Numbered from the stretch's first letter, positions 49,396 through 63,371 are shown. The stretch is DNA of 64,000 bases from Rostratula benghalensis (GCA_013399305.1 VXAI01000035.1:4782646-4846645), one strand, 5' to 3'. The notes: generated by a model not told the origin, from the sequence alone. Numbers and translations are program-made.

Positions 49396-50943
49396 CCCTT
49401 GCTGGAATATTATAGGGGACTCCAGAGGTCTCTCTCACTTTCTTCACTGTGTCTCTTTAGGTAAATTAGATTGATGACTTTGTGAGTTCTGATTTCTGTT
49501 TTTCTCTATTGACCTGTTACTATCCTTCCAAAACAAATTACAAGTTGTGCATAGTAACTCCATAAGAAGCTGGCTGTCAGACATGAGGCTGATTAAAAGT
49601 AAGTGAGAGAAATGAGGGCTCTACGGGACAAGGCTAGTGCATGTGAGGTCTTAAGAGATACAGGAGAGGGACAAGGGCTTTTGACTTGGAATGGGGTAAT
49701 GAGAAAATGAACTGGGGATGTTGAGGGAGGAGAAGCTATCAGGACGTTGTAGTGAGTGGATAAAGGATGAACCTGGACTGTTGTAGAGGGCTTGAAAAAA
49801 GTACTGTGGAGGGAGTCAGGTGGAGGGTGTAAGATCTGAAGTGCTGAAAAAGAGGCTTGGTTAGTTGTGCTGCACATGGAACAACTTATTATAGCTGTGA
49901 GATTAATAAATGAAGAAAGTAGTGCCTGCAGACACAAGACATCTTTTTACAAAGGCAACTCAGGGCTGGTGAGGGAAGAAAAGAAGGCAGATTTGAGGCT
50001 TTGAATCCTTTGGTGGATGCAGGCACTAGTTGGTGGACAGTGATGGAAACTGTGGATAATATTACCATGTGAAGAGGGGGGCAAGAAGAGTGTATCAATG
50101 AAAGTCAGTCCAGAAAATGCCCAAAGGAGCAGCAGAAACACCCACTGATTATCCACATGCTGCAGAGTGAGTGTCTGGGTCTCTCCTTTGTCAACAACAC
50201 AACTTCTTTTGCAGTTGTGCCCATGGCAGGAGGGAATTGCCCTCCCCAGGACTGGCCTATCACCCAGCAGAGACACTACCAGCTTCTTTATGTATTTTCC
50301 AGTGGCTCTTCTCGCCTCGAGCAGAGTCTCTGCTGCTGTTTTCAAGAGGGCGTTAATGCACGTGACTCACTGAGCTGGACAAAGGGAGAAGTTTTTTCTC
50401 AGTATCAATGCCTTAGGAGGAGAGAGTCTAAACCTTAAAATGTTTGTAAGCTTGTAAATGAAATAGCCCAACTGTTACTCCATTTGTGGTAGGTTAAAAA
50501 AAAATAAAAATTTCAAGCAGGCTCCTGCTAATTAATTTTTAGTTATTAGGAATTATTATATAGTTTTAAGGCTAGAGAGAATCTTTGTCCTTCTTTATAA
50601 CCTCCTCCTCTGATTTCTGCAGCCTGCCTATTGCTCTGTCTGAGCTACAGCATCTCTTCTTGGGTATAACCCTCTCACTCCTGCCTGCCCAGGAAGGGGG
50701 ATCATGGGGTGACCTCAGCCTCACCTACAGGCTCTGTGCTTTTCCACCTCTCATGTTCTTGTGCTTTGCTGTATGTTGCAAGAAATGAGTGTACATAGAT
50801 GTCACGTGAACAACACTGCATTTAGAAAACTAGAAACTAAAGCCACGTGTTGGTTTAAACCTGGGGGTGAAGAGGTAATAATGCATTACATTTCAACCCT
50901 ACCTGAACAGTAATTTAAAGCAAATCTCTGCAGTTTTCATGTG

Positions 50944-50986
50944 TTATTATTTTATTATTCTATTATTATTATTCTATTATTATTAG
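50944..50986. repeat. (ATT)n microsatellite
   Basis: TTATTATTTTATTATTC is followed by runs of TATTATTATTATTC. It is an interrupted trinucleotide repeat of about 43 bases. Confidence 0.9.
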
Positions 50987-52061
50987 AAATTAAAGCACTA
51001 GCCTCAGATTCAGATTATTTTTTATTTACCCCAACAAGCCCAAAGCTTTCTGCTATTACATTGTATGATTAATTCAATTCCCTGGAACCTTCAATTACCG
51101 CAGTTTGTAGAGGTTTCTGGTTTACTGCAGGTCTGGTGCTACAAGAGACAGGCATTTCTGCCTTTGTATGTAGGAGAGCATATGACTGGAGTCAGAAGCT
51201 GATCAGTCTAATGTCATCTGACAATAGTTGTGTGGGATTTTCCAGCGCGGAAATCTGTGAACTATTCAAAGTTGCTGCACCAGCCCCTGAGTTTCTTTCT
51301 CAAATTAGAGCTTACAGATTTAAAAAGAAACTTGTGGAAGTCAGGAAATGTCTCCCAGACGGGTGGGGTGCTGAGAAGCCACCAGGCTTTGCCTCTCTGC
51401 ACTCGGCTGTGGCTGGATTCATACCCGGGGGACTTAGCAGAGAAGAGAGGGAGCTGCAGCTCTTGCTGCTCTGTGGTTCCCAGCTTTTACCCACTGCTGG
51501 TCGTGTCTCTCAGGGTACTTTTTTTTGCAGCAGTGCTGCAGGTGGTTGGATATTTGCTTGGCGTGGGGCTGAGGGGCTCCCATGTTACCATTTTGGGACT
51601 GGAGATGACTCTTTCATCAACATGGTGGTGGCTCTCATGTATTTTTTCCCAGGCCTAGAGCTGAGATGAGATAATACATCTTTTGTCTTGCATGGTACTG
51701 TGAGAATGGCTGTCTCCTTGCGTATTGCTTGGAAAACATAAGGCTCAGTAAAATACCAAACTGTGGGGTTTTTTTAATGCTCTCTCCCTCCCTCTCTCTC
51801 AGTAGTCTAGGGTGTTATTTCTCAAATAAACAAAACATATTTTAAATATGCCTTTGTCCCTTTAGACAAGGCCTTTTATATTTAGTGATAACTCAGATGG
51901 TGGTCCAAGTGATAAATACTCGGTGGGTGGAGGGACCATAGCTACAATGGGCTTGTTCTGGTTTGCTCAAAATATAAACAGGGTGCAGGGAAAAACTTTT
52001 TTGCCTTTCATTCTCTGTGTAGCCTTTTGATATTGGTAGTTGACAGATTTCCACTTCTTAG

Positions 52062-52111
52062 CATTTGTTATCTTCTTTGTATATGCCATTTGTTATCTCC
52101 TTTGTATATGA
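52062..52111. repeat. Near-perfect 25-bp tandem duplication
   Basis: Two adjacent 25-base units starting CATTTGTTATCT and ending TTTGTATATG plus one base (52062-52086 and 52087-52111) differ only at a T/C in the middle and at the last base. Confidence 0.9.
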
Positions 52112-54598
52112 CAACAGTGTAAGGCTTTTGTTGTACATATTTTTAATAAAAAAGCCAAAATATTTGAAAGCAAAAACGGATATTACTTTTCTCATGGAGC
52201 GCACAGCCTTCTTTTGATAGCCTAAACCTTTGATAAAGTGTGTTGTAAGCTAGGCACTGTATTTATAAAGCATTTAAATGCTTGGGGGTGGGCTTGTTTT
52301 CTTTACAACAGACGAGCATTTTGGTCTCGGAGATGTAGCGATGAAGAGTTATAATTATAGATAGTGCTGAGATGTGACATTCAGCCTTTGGTTTCTTTCA
52401 AAAATTGCATTGCTTGGATTTGGTGCTTGCCAGAGGGATTGAGGGGCAAATCAGCATCAGGAGTTGTAAACCCTTGGCTGTGCGGTGATAAGGTGTGGTT
52501 CATCAAGTGTAGCTACAGCCAGAAGAGGATCCTACCCTTTATCCAGGATCCTGGTGTGCTAGATGCTGAGAAGATACCTAATGAAATAGGTGCTGTTGCT
52601 CCAAAGGTTTTGCAATCTGCTTGTGAGATGTGGCACAACAGGCAGAAGGAGGAAGCTCCTCCACCAGGAAGCCACGAGACAGGGTTGTCTCGTGATCAAA
52701 GCCATCAGCAGCAGTTTCAGCACTCCGGCAGTGAAACCACCGGCAACGTTTTTGGAGGTCTCCCGAGAGTTTTGAAAGGCTTTGAAAGTGAAAGCACAAC
52801 CCGAATGTTTGATGCTGTAGGGAAGGGCAAACCAAACCAGCGTACTACTGTAGGCTGAACTTTTGTGAACCCTTCTTTCTCACTCTTGATTTTTGTCTTA
52901 GAGGCTCTGGGCTAGAATATCTCTGTGGCATTTCACCTCTTGGCCCAGAGCCCATCACGGTGCCAGCACAGCAGTGCGTAACCTTGCATAACCATGCCTT
53001 GTTATGAATGACTGGAGAAGATGCCAATGCACATCTTTTTCTGCCAGGGGCACTCCCCACAAAAACCCACACCAACCTATATCTAAAAAAAACCCAGCTA
53101 CCCAGGCACTGGATGAATTCTCAGAGTCTTCCTGATGCTGATATTACATCAAGATCTGGTGCTGCACATGACCCACTTAGAGCCTGAAAATAATTTCAGT
53201 TTGGCTTTTTTCACGTAGATGTCTGTTCTTTCCCCTTTGTGTCTATGTTTAAAGTCCATGCTGACTTAGAAAATAAAGGACAAAAAAAAAAGAATACTAC
53301 TCTATGTCCTCCCATAGAGAAGTATGTCATTTCGATTTTCACATTGGCTGGTTCTTGCATTTCTTTGTTGTCTTCTCTTTCTATGGGATATTCCCTGTTC
53401 TCACACTCCCTGTCCTGAGCAGTCAAGTTGCATCTAATGTGTATCCATCTTAGTGCACCCCTGTCTCTCTGTTTCATTGCTGATGATCTGCAGATCATGC
53501 ATGAAAGTGCCTTCATATTACAGAAAGAAAATAATGAACATCAAGGATATAACGAACTTAAAAGCAGAAGTGCTGAAGCTCCTCATAGTGAAAGCTTTTC
53601 CAGCAGCCTTGTGTAGATTGAACCATGGTGATAGGAGCAAACTGTCATTAGGAGAGCTAGCAAGTGTTCTTCCTTTCTAAATAAACTGCAGAAACTCCTG
53701 TTTATGCTTTCTGTGAGAGATGAGCATCTGTTCATGTGACCCTTGGTGCTAATCAGAAAATCTGAATTTGCTTATCAGCTCTGCTCTCACCGCACTCACC
53801 CTCCTGCTCGTGTTTGGCTCCTCTTTTCACCTCCACTGCCTGCTTTGGGATGGTTTGAAGGGAGAAGCGTGGTGAAGCTCGGTGGAGTGTGAGAAGCTTG
53901 CTGGGTAGATCGAGGATTTCATCTGGGTTTGCTGCTGGAGCCCTATTTTTCAGGGTAATGCAAGATCCCCTTCCTGTACCTTGTCCCCATGAGAACCTGT
54001 CTGCCTACTCTATGCAGGAGTGGGGGTCTGCCTGCATCTCGGGGAGCTCCAGTGGCTGATGGCAGACCAGTCCCTACAGATTGATTTAGTGTGATAGCCA
54101 TGGATCTCTTCTACTTTTTGAAAGTTCTCACAACATGGCTCCCAAACAAACCAGTGCGGGACTGAAACAAACGCCCCCTCCCCACGTGCACTCTGTTTCT
54201 ACAAGCTGGCCGTTTTTCACATCTTTTAAACTTCAGGTAGTATGGCATTATCGAGATTGAACACACACATCACACTCACCGAATGACTTAGAGCATGGGA
54301 TGTAATCTGAGTGCTGCACTTCAAGCTATGAATTTGCTAATTAGCACCTATCCTTGGCATTGACTTCTGGTTAGCGAGGAAATTCCGTGACCTTTCAGCT
54401 TGGAATTGCTCTTTAAAATAGGGATACTAATCTTTATGGACCTGATGGGCATGCTATGCCGATTCACTATTTAATATTTTCAAAGCACTTTGAAGATGAA
54501 AAATGCTGAGTATTATTGGCCTTTTATCTAAAAAGACATTTTAAAACATGAAGCTAGGAAAAGATCTGCATAAATTAATGTATGTGTTGATTATGCTC

Positions 54599-54706
54599 TA
54601 TCTTTCCTTTTCATCTGAATGTATTAAGTAGCAAGAGAACTGTGAGGATTTGTATCTTTCCTTTTCATCTGAATTTATTAAACAGTAAAAGGACTTTGTG
54701 AATTAG
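54599..54706. repeat. Diverged 54-bp tandem duplication
   Basis: Units at 54599-54652 and 54653-54706 share the same 22 first bases (TATCTTTCCTTTTCATCTGA and on) and then diverge (GTATTAAGTAGCAAGAGAAC against TTATTAAACAGTAAAAGGAC). This is an old direct duplication. Confidence 0.85.
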
Positions 54707-57700
54707 TAATCTAATTTGAACATCAAACCAAAGGCAAAATTCTTCCTAATCCATTTTGCGGATCTCTCATCAGCAGTAGAGATTTCTTGTGTGTCTCGGG
54801 TTGAAGGATGATATTTCAGGCTTAGGTTTTGATGATTTCTGGAGTGACAGAACTTCAGTAAAGAATTGTTTTTCCAGGTCAGCCTGGAAGGTCAGTAACA
54901 AGTCTGTACTTTGTAGTCAAAAAAATAAGGAGCATCAATCAAAACTAAGTTGCTAACACAAATCAGTAACGTTGAACTAGGTGGTTATCACTGATTTCAG
55001 GAGGGACCTCTGCTTTATAAATTCCTGTGATATCCTCATCATTTAACAGAGTAATGTTATTTCATTCATCTGAACTTTTTTTCAGTAAATGTGCATGATA
55101 ATGATAAATCTTTGCACTTTGTGAGATTTAATTCACACTTCCAAGGTCTTTTCAATTCTTAAGTGCAAGATAATATCACAGTGTGATCTGTTAATTTTTT
55201 GCTTCCTGAATGTGAATTTCTGGAGAAACATATTTCACTATTTTTGATATGAGGGATATAACACAGAAACTAGTGGATTTTGTCTTGGCTTCATGATTTG
55301 AGAGAGGTTGCAGCTGGACAACTATCTTTTTTTGCCCTCCAGTTTCAAATCTCAGGGTGAGGGGAATTTACAGGTGTTTTGTGAAAATCTCTGAGAAATT
55401 TTGGAACTTCTTAGTGAATGAGAACACAGTGTGGTGAGTGAAGACAGGCTCCTGGTGAGTTGGCAGAGGAAAGGCAAATTCTCAGCTTCTTTAGGAAAAG
55501 TCTCAGAAGTTGGGATTTCTCCAGCTTGATGCTGATTTCAGCAGCAGAGGTACATTTTATACATTCCAGACTCCTCATCCTCAGTTCCCTACGTCTGAGA
55601 CCCTGAGGTGACAATACAGCCCCTAACATCTTGTTGGCAATGCGCTAGTTCTCTGACAATGACATTTTCAAGAGGTATTGGTATATATTGGCTGTGCTGT
55701 GGAGTTCCTCTTTATGTTTTAAATTAATTTCCTTTTTGCACTATGGTGAAATGTACTGGATGAATGTGCCTCCGAACTGTGGAACAAAAGCTAAACTGCA
55801 TCTTTTTCACAGAAATGAAAGTCCTTCTTAGGCACTGGAGTAGCTCTAAAGCTCATCTACCAGTCAATTTAGTGTTCAAGTAGTTAAAGAGGTCAGGCAC
55901 AAAAATATTATGTACCTGGAGCTTTGCCAGCCTCTTTCTCCCATCTCTTATCATGCTTGTCCATTTGGGATTCTTCCACAAGCTGTGTTATATTCATCGT
56001 GTAGATTAATGGTCTGCAACTATTAACAACAAACTTTGATGCTACAGAGTGGGAATTGCTTGAATAAACAATTTCACAAGTAAATGGAGTCACAGCTCTG
56101 AACCAAGAGAGCTCCAAACTTGTTTTAATTTACAGAGGTCAAAAAGTAAACGGTATTGTTGCTTAGGGAGGTAACTTGAGGAGAACATGCAGCACTGACT
56201 CACAACAAAGGGATAGAAGGTGAAAAATTTGATTGACTTCTGGAGTTTGATTTTAATTGGCTTTATTCCTACCATCACCAGCACAGCAGACAACCCTCAC
56301 CAGCAGAGGAGAGATGCTGGTAAGTAAAAGTACATTTTTTTTTGCCTTTACTTATTAGTTCAAGGTAGTTCCATGCAAATCCTCCATAAGGGACAAACAG
56401 GTACAAGTTTGCCCCAGAAAACAGGACATGCAGCAGGGCAGGAACCACAGAGAGGAGTGAGTGTGGGGTACTCGTTCCTGCTTTGTTTCCTGAGCCTCCT
56501 TTTTCCAGCTGCCCCACAGCTGCTTCTGAGGAAGAAATTATGATTTTTTTTTATTTGTTTCCTTGGAGTCTGGATTGTTTGTGCAGAGGAGTGGAGTGCC
56601 AGTTCCAGACTTTTTTAATTGCAGGAGACTGTCACAGGCAGTAGGTTTTACTGAGTATTTCCTGAGAGATTTAACAGGATATTAGGAGATCAGATAAGTA
56701 TCTGTAAAACATCTGACCTAACACTATTCACTCTGGATTTATTCACAGTTGTCCTTGGTTACCTGCAGTAAGGGGGCTAGTTCTGCCTGCTTTTCAACCC
56801 CTTCCATCCTTCCACAGCTGCCCCTGGGATGTGGGACAGGGTGGGCAGCTGTGCTGTGATTCCTCAGCCAGCCTGTGTCAGATGGACACATCAGCAGGAG
56901 GTGAGACCAGGGAATAATGTGGAGAAAACCTAGGGGTATTTTACCCCCGGCCTTATTATCTGCTCAGAGCTATTAGGATTAATGGGAAATGCTATTGCTT
57001 TCCTCCATTTTGATTCATCCAACTTCCATGCTCGTTATGGTGATCAGAAAATTTACCTCAGAATTCCTGGCAGCATTGCAAAAAGCTCCTCTTTCTCCAT
57101 TCTTTGTGTGTGCTAGTAAGAAGACTTTGGCTCTCCATCCCCATATGCATCCTCCCCTTTTTATCCTCAGTAAGTGCAGGGTGATGGCTCTGCTGTCTGC
57201 AGCTGGGAATAAGCCAACACCTAATCCAGGGCATAAATAATCGTCATCCTCGCCAACCAGGGGCAGGCGCAGATTTCAAACGCGAAGCCTCTGCCTTTCG
57301 CTGTCAAAGGAGAGGCTGTGCCTGTAATGCGGCCTGTCACCTACCGCCGTGCTTGCCGGTGACCACACGTGGCCTTGACCCATGGCACAAGAAAAGCTCC
57401 TCAGACATATGTGCTGCCCTGGTGGCAGCTTTCTGTTTTCTGAATGAGTTGTGAAATATCGTGCGTGCGCTTCCTATTGATAATTAAAAGCGGCACAGAT
57501 GGCGATGCCTGCAATGTTTTCCTTGAGTCACAGCACGTAACAGAAAATGAAGTGATAGTTTTAGGTGGTGGCACATGTAGCTTCAGGTGTTTGTTTAATA
57601 TTCAGCGTTCATGCTCGGTGAGAGCTGGGACATGCTTTTAAACGTTACTTCATGGCTGTGCATCACTGCACATTTTTTCTTGTTTTTCCTTTTCAGGGCC

Positions 57701-60700
57701 TGACAGATGGTGATGTTTAGATTAAAAGTAATTTCTTTATTAAGCCAACGCCCATGTTGTTCAGTGATTTTTTTAACAGGAGCATCATTTGGATTTTTAA
57801 CAGGAACTACACAAACAACAGGATGGTTTTGTAGTTGAAGTGTCTGAAAAGGATGGAGAATGACACCTGTCTTGAGGCCTTCCTGAGGAAGGACTCTGAC
57901 CAAAGCTTATGAGTGTTGGGGTGCTTAGAGCCAGTCCCTCAGCAAACAGAGATACCTGGGAGGGGATTGATGGGTCAAGAACCAGAAATGGTAAGAGAAC
58001 ATTGCCATCCATTACAGAGCAATCCAGAGCCCTAAGAGTAAATGACAGCCCGTAACAAGCCATGGATGCTGTCCTCAGAGTCACTTCTGCCACTGGTCAA
58101 TCCCCTTCATTCCTGTCCTCGTATCTGAGAGTTGTTTGGCTAGTTCCTGGAGGGATTAAAAATGGCTTGTAAGTTCTGTCACCAGTGGGCAACCACCAGT
58201 TTGCTTCACTGTGGAACACAGTCTTCTACACAAGGGAGATGGGTATTGGGAGGCTCTAGTTGTATCATCAAAACCATTTTATGGACTGAAAACATAATAC
58301 CTGGTTAGTTAAGTTTAACTTTTCCATGCAGCACTGTGTTGTAGCATGTTCTTCCTGGGAAGAAAAATGTCAGTCAAAGGAAAACAGATTTTAGTTCTGC
58401 CACTGAAAGACACACTTTTTTTTTTTTCTTTTAAGTTCCTATGGGAAGGCAGATAAACCTTCAAAAAATGAAAATACACTCTCACTTAAAATTATTCTGC
58501 TTTTGGGGTCACATTTTAATCAAAACCATACCTGCCTTCAGGAAAAAAAAAAAAAAAGTAAAACTGATTGAATTTAATAACTAAAAGAACATAAACTGTC
58601 TACTTTGAAATGTATAATCTCACATGACATTTATTTCATAATGTGATCAAATCATATATGTTGTTATGGGGACAGTCTTTATTAAAAATGCCATTTATTT
58701 TAACAAGCGCAATAAAAAGAAACCCATACTTTTTTATTGTGGTAGAGAAAAAACTGCTATTAAGCTGCTTTCAGCTAAATGAAAACATCTTTCAAGATTT
58801 GTTCTAAAATATTTAAATAAAGTGCTATGGAATTTATTCATTTGCTGCCTTCCAGCATGAATAGAAACCCATTAAATTATCTTAAATACAATAAATGATA
58901 GAGAAGAATTTGTTTTGGTTAGGAATATCCTTTGCTGATGAAGAATAAGACCATTTAAATATAACATTTTAATATAGGCCTGTAATTATGTCATTGAGAG
59001 CCCAGTTTGAAGCGTAGCAAAGTCTAGAGCGGGCTCTCCAGCTGCAGCCAGAGCTTTTGAAAGGCACCTAAGGGGAACTGCCAGTCCGTGTCCTCATTAA
59101 AAAGGGAATGATTGAGAGACCATGAAGCACATATGGTTTCAGTAAGGCGAAATGCATGTCTTGTCACCACGCAGTGGAGCTGGGGAAATGGAGGGATGGC
59201 TTCCTTCCCATGTGGGATCGTGGCAGGAAGGAGGATGAATACAGTTCCTCGTTCTTCCACAGGAGTTCATGGAGCAGATGCCTCATTGACAGGATCATGT
59301 TGTACGTGACAGCCAGATGTGTTCAAAAGACGGTGATGTCGCTTCGCTCGTGCTTCCCTCCACATTTCCCTGGAGCAGGGTGTTTTCACAATAGCTCCAA
59401 CATGGTGGCCCCTTGCTGCGGTTTGCCCTAGTGTTTGAATTGCCCAATTTCCCACTCCTTCTGGGTCAGGACTAGTAAAGAGACAAACTGAATGAATGCT
59501 TTTCAGCCAAACAAGGCATGGGCCAGAAAACACATATTAGTGTCTGGAACATGTCTGCTCTGGAAGACTAGGTAGGATTGGAGGTGGTTAGCTTTGGCTG
59601 GGATAGCTCCAGGGAATACTGAGGCTGGGATGCCTCCCCCTTGCCATATCCAGCTGGCAGCCCTTTATTTCTGCCCTGTAGACTTGCTCTTCTCTCCTCT
59701 TACCCCAGCCTGAATAATACGAGAACCAGGGGCAAAATGGGCAATATTGTTTTATTTCAGCTGTCAAATATGTAGAGAGAAGTTAGACAATGATGGCTTT
59801 CTGTTATTTAAAATTCCAGAAGCCAGTCTGAAAGGGAATAAATATAACGTGGTTCAGTTTGGAAATAATTCTCACATGCAAACATTTGATTTGCATTCCT
59901 TAGCTTGCTTTACTTTATAAGGAAATGGGGCTGCACCATAATGGAGTTAGACTTTATTTGCCACCTAACAAGTAAGACTTAAGAGTGTGATGTATTCATA
60001 ATTAGGCTAATACCATCAGAACCATTAAGAAGCTAAGATGTGGTCAGCAACTTAAATGGGATGAAGGGCCTTTGGTATAAGCTAGATAAGGTAGTCTAAT
60101 GGTTTTAAACTCTGTAGAGAAAAAAAAAATCTCTATTAGTCATTATTTCTGCAAATTTCTGGTACTTTTTTCCATAAGAAGCAGGGGCAAACATCTGGAA
60201 AAAGGGCAGTTTGACAGTTTAGTTTCAAATAAAACTCACCTTATGGTATATGGAAAGTGGAGGATAGTCTGTGAATATGCTTTATCTGTGATGTTTTCTT
60301 GAAGTGTTTGAAATCTCTGCCCATGACAATTGGAGATATACAGATGTATCTACAACTGATAATGAAAGGAACAGTTGTGCAATTGGGTCAAAGCTTGTTT
60401 AGGTGTTGTAGCCTAGGTGTTCTTTGCTGTGCAGGAGGTTGTGATGCTGCAGTAAATAAAATGAAGGTGTACTGCCAGGTCTAAAAAGAAAAGGTAGGAA
60501 ATGTCCCTTGTCTCCCTGTGTCTAATGCACCCTGCAGTGTCTCGGGGAAGGCAGGGTGGGGCTGTACCCAATTTTTGACTGGTCTTTTTGGTTTTACCAA
60601 GCAGGCGGTGGATGGGAGGAGGAGCTGCAGTAGGGCAGGGTCCTGTGGGCTGGGCAATACTCTGCCCTGAGCTGCCACATGCAGTGAGACCGTTGGCTGC

Positions 60701-62096
60701 AGAGGCTCCAGATCCACGTCTCCTGTGCAGGTGCATCACATACTCAACTGAGCAAATGCAGAGATGCTCTTTGGGCTTGTGGGCACTGGCCTGTGGGACA
60801 CTCACTAAACTCTCTACCCTTCCTGTTATCTCTTCTAGGTAATGTTATTTGACCATTCATGTAACCTAAAGCTCCCACAGACAGCAGGCTTTTTCCATCC
60901 CCCTCATGCTTTCCTAGAACCATTTGCTCATTTTTTTGTTTGTTTGTTTTCTTGTGCGTTTATTTTTGGTGTGTTTTGAGTTGATTTTTTGTTTGTTTTG
61001 TTGTTGGGGCTGTTTCATCCACTGTAGTGTTTACGCTGTCCCCAAAGTAACGGAGCTCAGCCTGACTTCCCACTGACTTCCCTGGGACATCTCCAGTGAT
61101 GTCCTGTCCCGTGAAGTTTGCTCTGACCGTCCCTGCAGTCTCCTGGAGCACAGAGGAGCACTGGCTGCATTGAGTCTTGGTAAAGAAACTCATTGTGAAA
61201 GGCATTAGTGACTTCAGGATGAAATGTCACAACCCAACTTCTTTCTGAAGTATCTAAGAAAATGCTAAACTGTAGTTTGGGCCTGAAAGTCAAGGAATAG
61301 TTTCATGACAGCAAATGATGTTATGGTCAACAATGTCCAACCAGACAAAAATGTGACTCTCTCTTAGCTAAATCCAGTAGCCAATGATGTTCACTCAATG
61401 CTTAGTTAGCACTCTGAACACAGCTTGACAGATCTGAGAAGTAGGTTTAACCAAATAGCCAAATTTGTGTTTACAGCCACACCCAGAGCTTGTCCTGTTT
61501 TCAAGAGGAAACAAAGGTTCTTGGTTATCAAAGGGGGCGTATTTTCCATATTTTATCTATACAAGTCTGCTTCAAGAAATAAAAAGCATAGTCAAAATAA
61601 TCTTTGAAAGTCAAAAGGTGCCAGCGAGGCAGAGTGATTCTCTTGAGTGGAACTGTTTTAGAGTGAATCGTGGTTGTGCAACTGGTTTACCTAAACTCAT
61701 TTTAAAGCACAAGAGTGACAGGCCCAGAACACTAAGTGATGGAGCACTGCTCCGTGATGCTGGCATCAGGTTGGACTGTGTGCAATCATTTCCTTCTAAA
61801 TTGATTGTAGTCCCCTTTCAAATTGTCAGAGTAGTTTTCTTCTGCTTCGTTGCACTTGAGAAACAGGTGAACGGCAAGCTGCTCAGACTCGTTTGATCCA
61901 CAGGCTGCTGTTCAATGGGTAGAGCAAATCAAACTGGAAAAGCTTTCTGGTACAGCTGTAACGCTGCCTGTTCAGTGGCGAGATTAACAACAGGGAGCTG
62001 CCTGCAATTCAGACAGGAGGAGAGCTCAAATTTTGGCTTTCTTAGGGCCTATTAAAGGAGACAATGATAAATTTAGCTCCTTGGTGCCAAGAATGG

Positions 62097-62117
62097 CAAG
62101 TGTCACTGTGACACTTG
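62097..62117. repeat. Perfect 21-bp palindrome (10-bp arms, 1-base centre)
   Basis: CAAGTGTCAC at 62097-62106 and GTGACACTTG at 62108-62117 are exact reverse complements around a single T. This symmetry suits a dimeric DNA-binding protein. The arms contain GTGTCAC/GTGACAC, but no factor can be assigned. Confidence 0.9.
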
Positions 62118-63371
62118 AATGCAAAATGTGAAAACTCAGGCCATCATTGCATGAAGCACTGATTTATTGGTTTTGGAGCACAGAGTGGTCTATTTCCTGA
62201 AGTAGAGGAGATTTCATTTGACCTAGCTCCCAGATCACTTTGGGAGTTTACACAGGCCTCCTATGACAACTATTTCTGAGGTTCCTCCATACGAAAAAGG
62301 GGGAAAAATAATAACTTGGCAGGGTTGTGGGGCACAATTCAGGGGAAGTCTGCAAAATCTTTTTAGTTTCTTGAGTGCATTATGAGGGAGAGGCACAGCT
62401 TTTGTTGATATGTTTGTATGCTTTCTTGCTGCACTATGCAATAAAACAGAAGGTGCCGATGTGGTCTACACAATTTTTTTTTTTCCTATAGAGATTCCTT
62501 TGCAACTACGAGCATTGGCTTATTTGAAAATTAACCTGAGGTTTAGGCCATAGGCTGTGCAGCAAAATAAGAATGGAAAGAGAACATTTCAGAACATTTC
62601 TTGTCAAATGGATTTGTGTTCTCTCATAATGAGAAATCAGCATCCTACAAAATGAATTTGCAGAGAAATTCCTTGGAGCTGTTCCCTACCTTGATCTTAG
62701 GGAAAACTTAGCTTAATTCCAGAAAAGGGCACCCAGGTGGTAACTTGAAGAGCACCTCTGCAGGTCTGCTTTCATTGCAAAGTCTTACAGGGTGCCTCTG
62801 AGTAATGATGGGCTGTACAAAGCACCCTGGCATATCAAGTATCATCATGCAGACTGGGTGCTGGTATCTCTGAGGCTTCTTGAGTGATCTTGATCAAGTG
62901 GACAGTAAGCTCTCCCTGTCTTTGAAGAAACCGTACAGAAGTCACAGCTCCTGAAGCATTTAGATGCTAGGAAAGATGTGCACATCCGTGATGGTCTTAC
63001 ACATCTCTTCTTTTTCGGTAACAAATGGGCATAATAGGTTTCTTAAGCATCCCCATGCTTCATGAGACCAGCAGACTGGGTTTACTTGTGTGCATGTGCA
63101 TGATACTTGAGCTGTGGATTTTTATTCACATACTCTGGTATTCCTCTGCTCAATCTCTGCCTGATACGGATTATTCCTACACATGGTTTGCCTGAGTTAA
63201 GAAAGGCACAGGCAGTGTAAGTAGCCTACTGGGTTTATATACTCCCCAGATCCAGTACAAACTGTGTAATCATCTTCTAATTTTGGATGTACTTTCCTTA
63301 ACGGCGTGGTGTGCTTGGAGACGGATGTGTGTGCTGGAGGGCTCGGATGCAACGTCTGGAGGAGCAGGGAG

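Larger units (their letters stand above)
41000..50000. other. Noncoding region, no gene recognised
   Basis: This is mostly unremarkable AT-rich sequence. It includes a GA microsatellite at 47359-47371, a 9-bp perfect hairpin at 48866-48886 and a T/G-rich low-complexity stretch at about 49330-49395. Open frames up to 120 codons (46606-46968 +, 49593-49937 -) have no recognisable similarity. No tRNA, rRNA or transposon was recognised. Confidence 0.6.
50000..57000. other. Noncoding region with two longish open frames
   Basis: The region holds two + strand open frames, 51136-51669 (177 codons) and 52364-52858 (164 codons), an ATT microsatellite at 50944-50986, a 25-bp near-perfect tandem duplication at 52062-52111 and a 54-bp diverged duplication at 54599-54706. 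None of the encoded peptides is recognised. Nothing else stands out. Confidence 0.6.

Noticed and set aside
61465..61896. 143-codon + strand open frame
   Set aside because: It is not recognisable as a protein, shows no repeat signature, and its length is compatible with chance.
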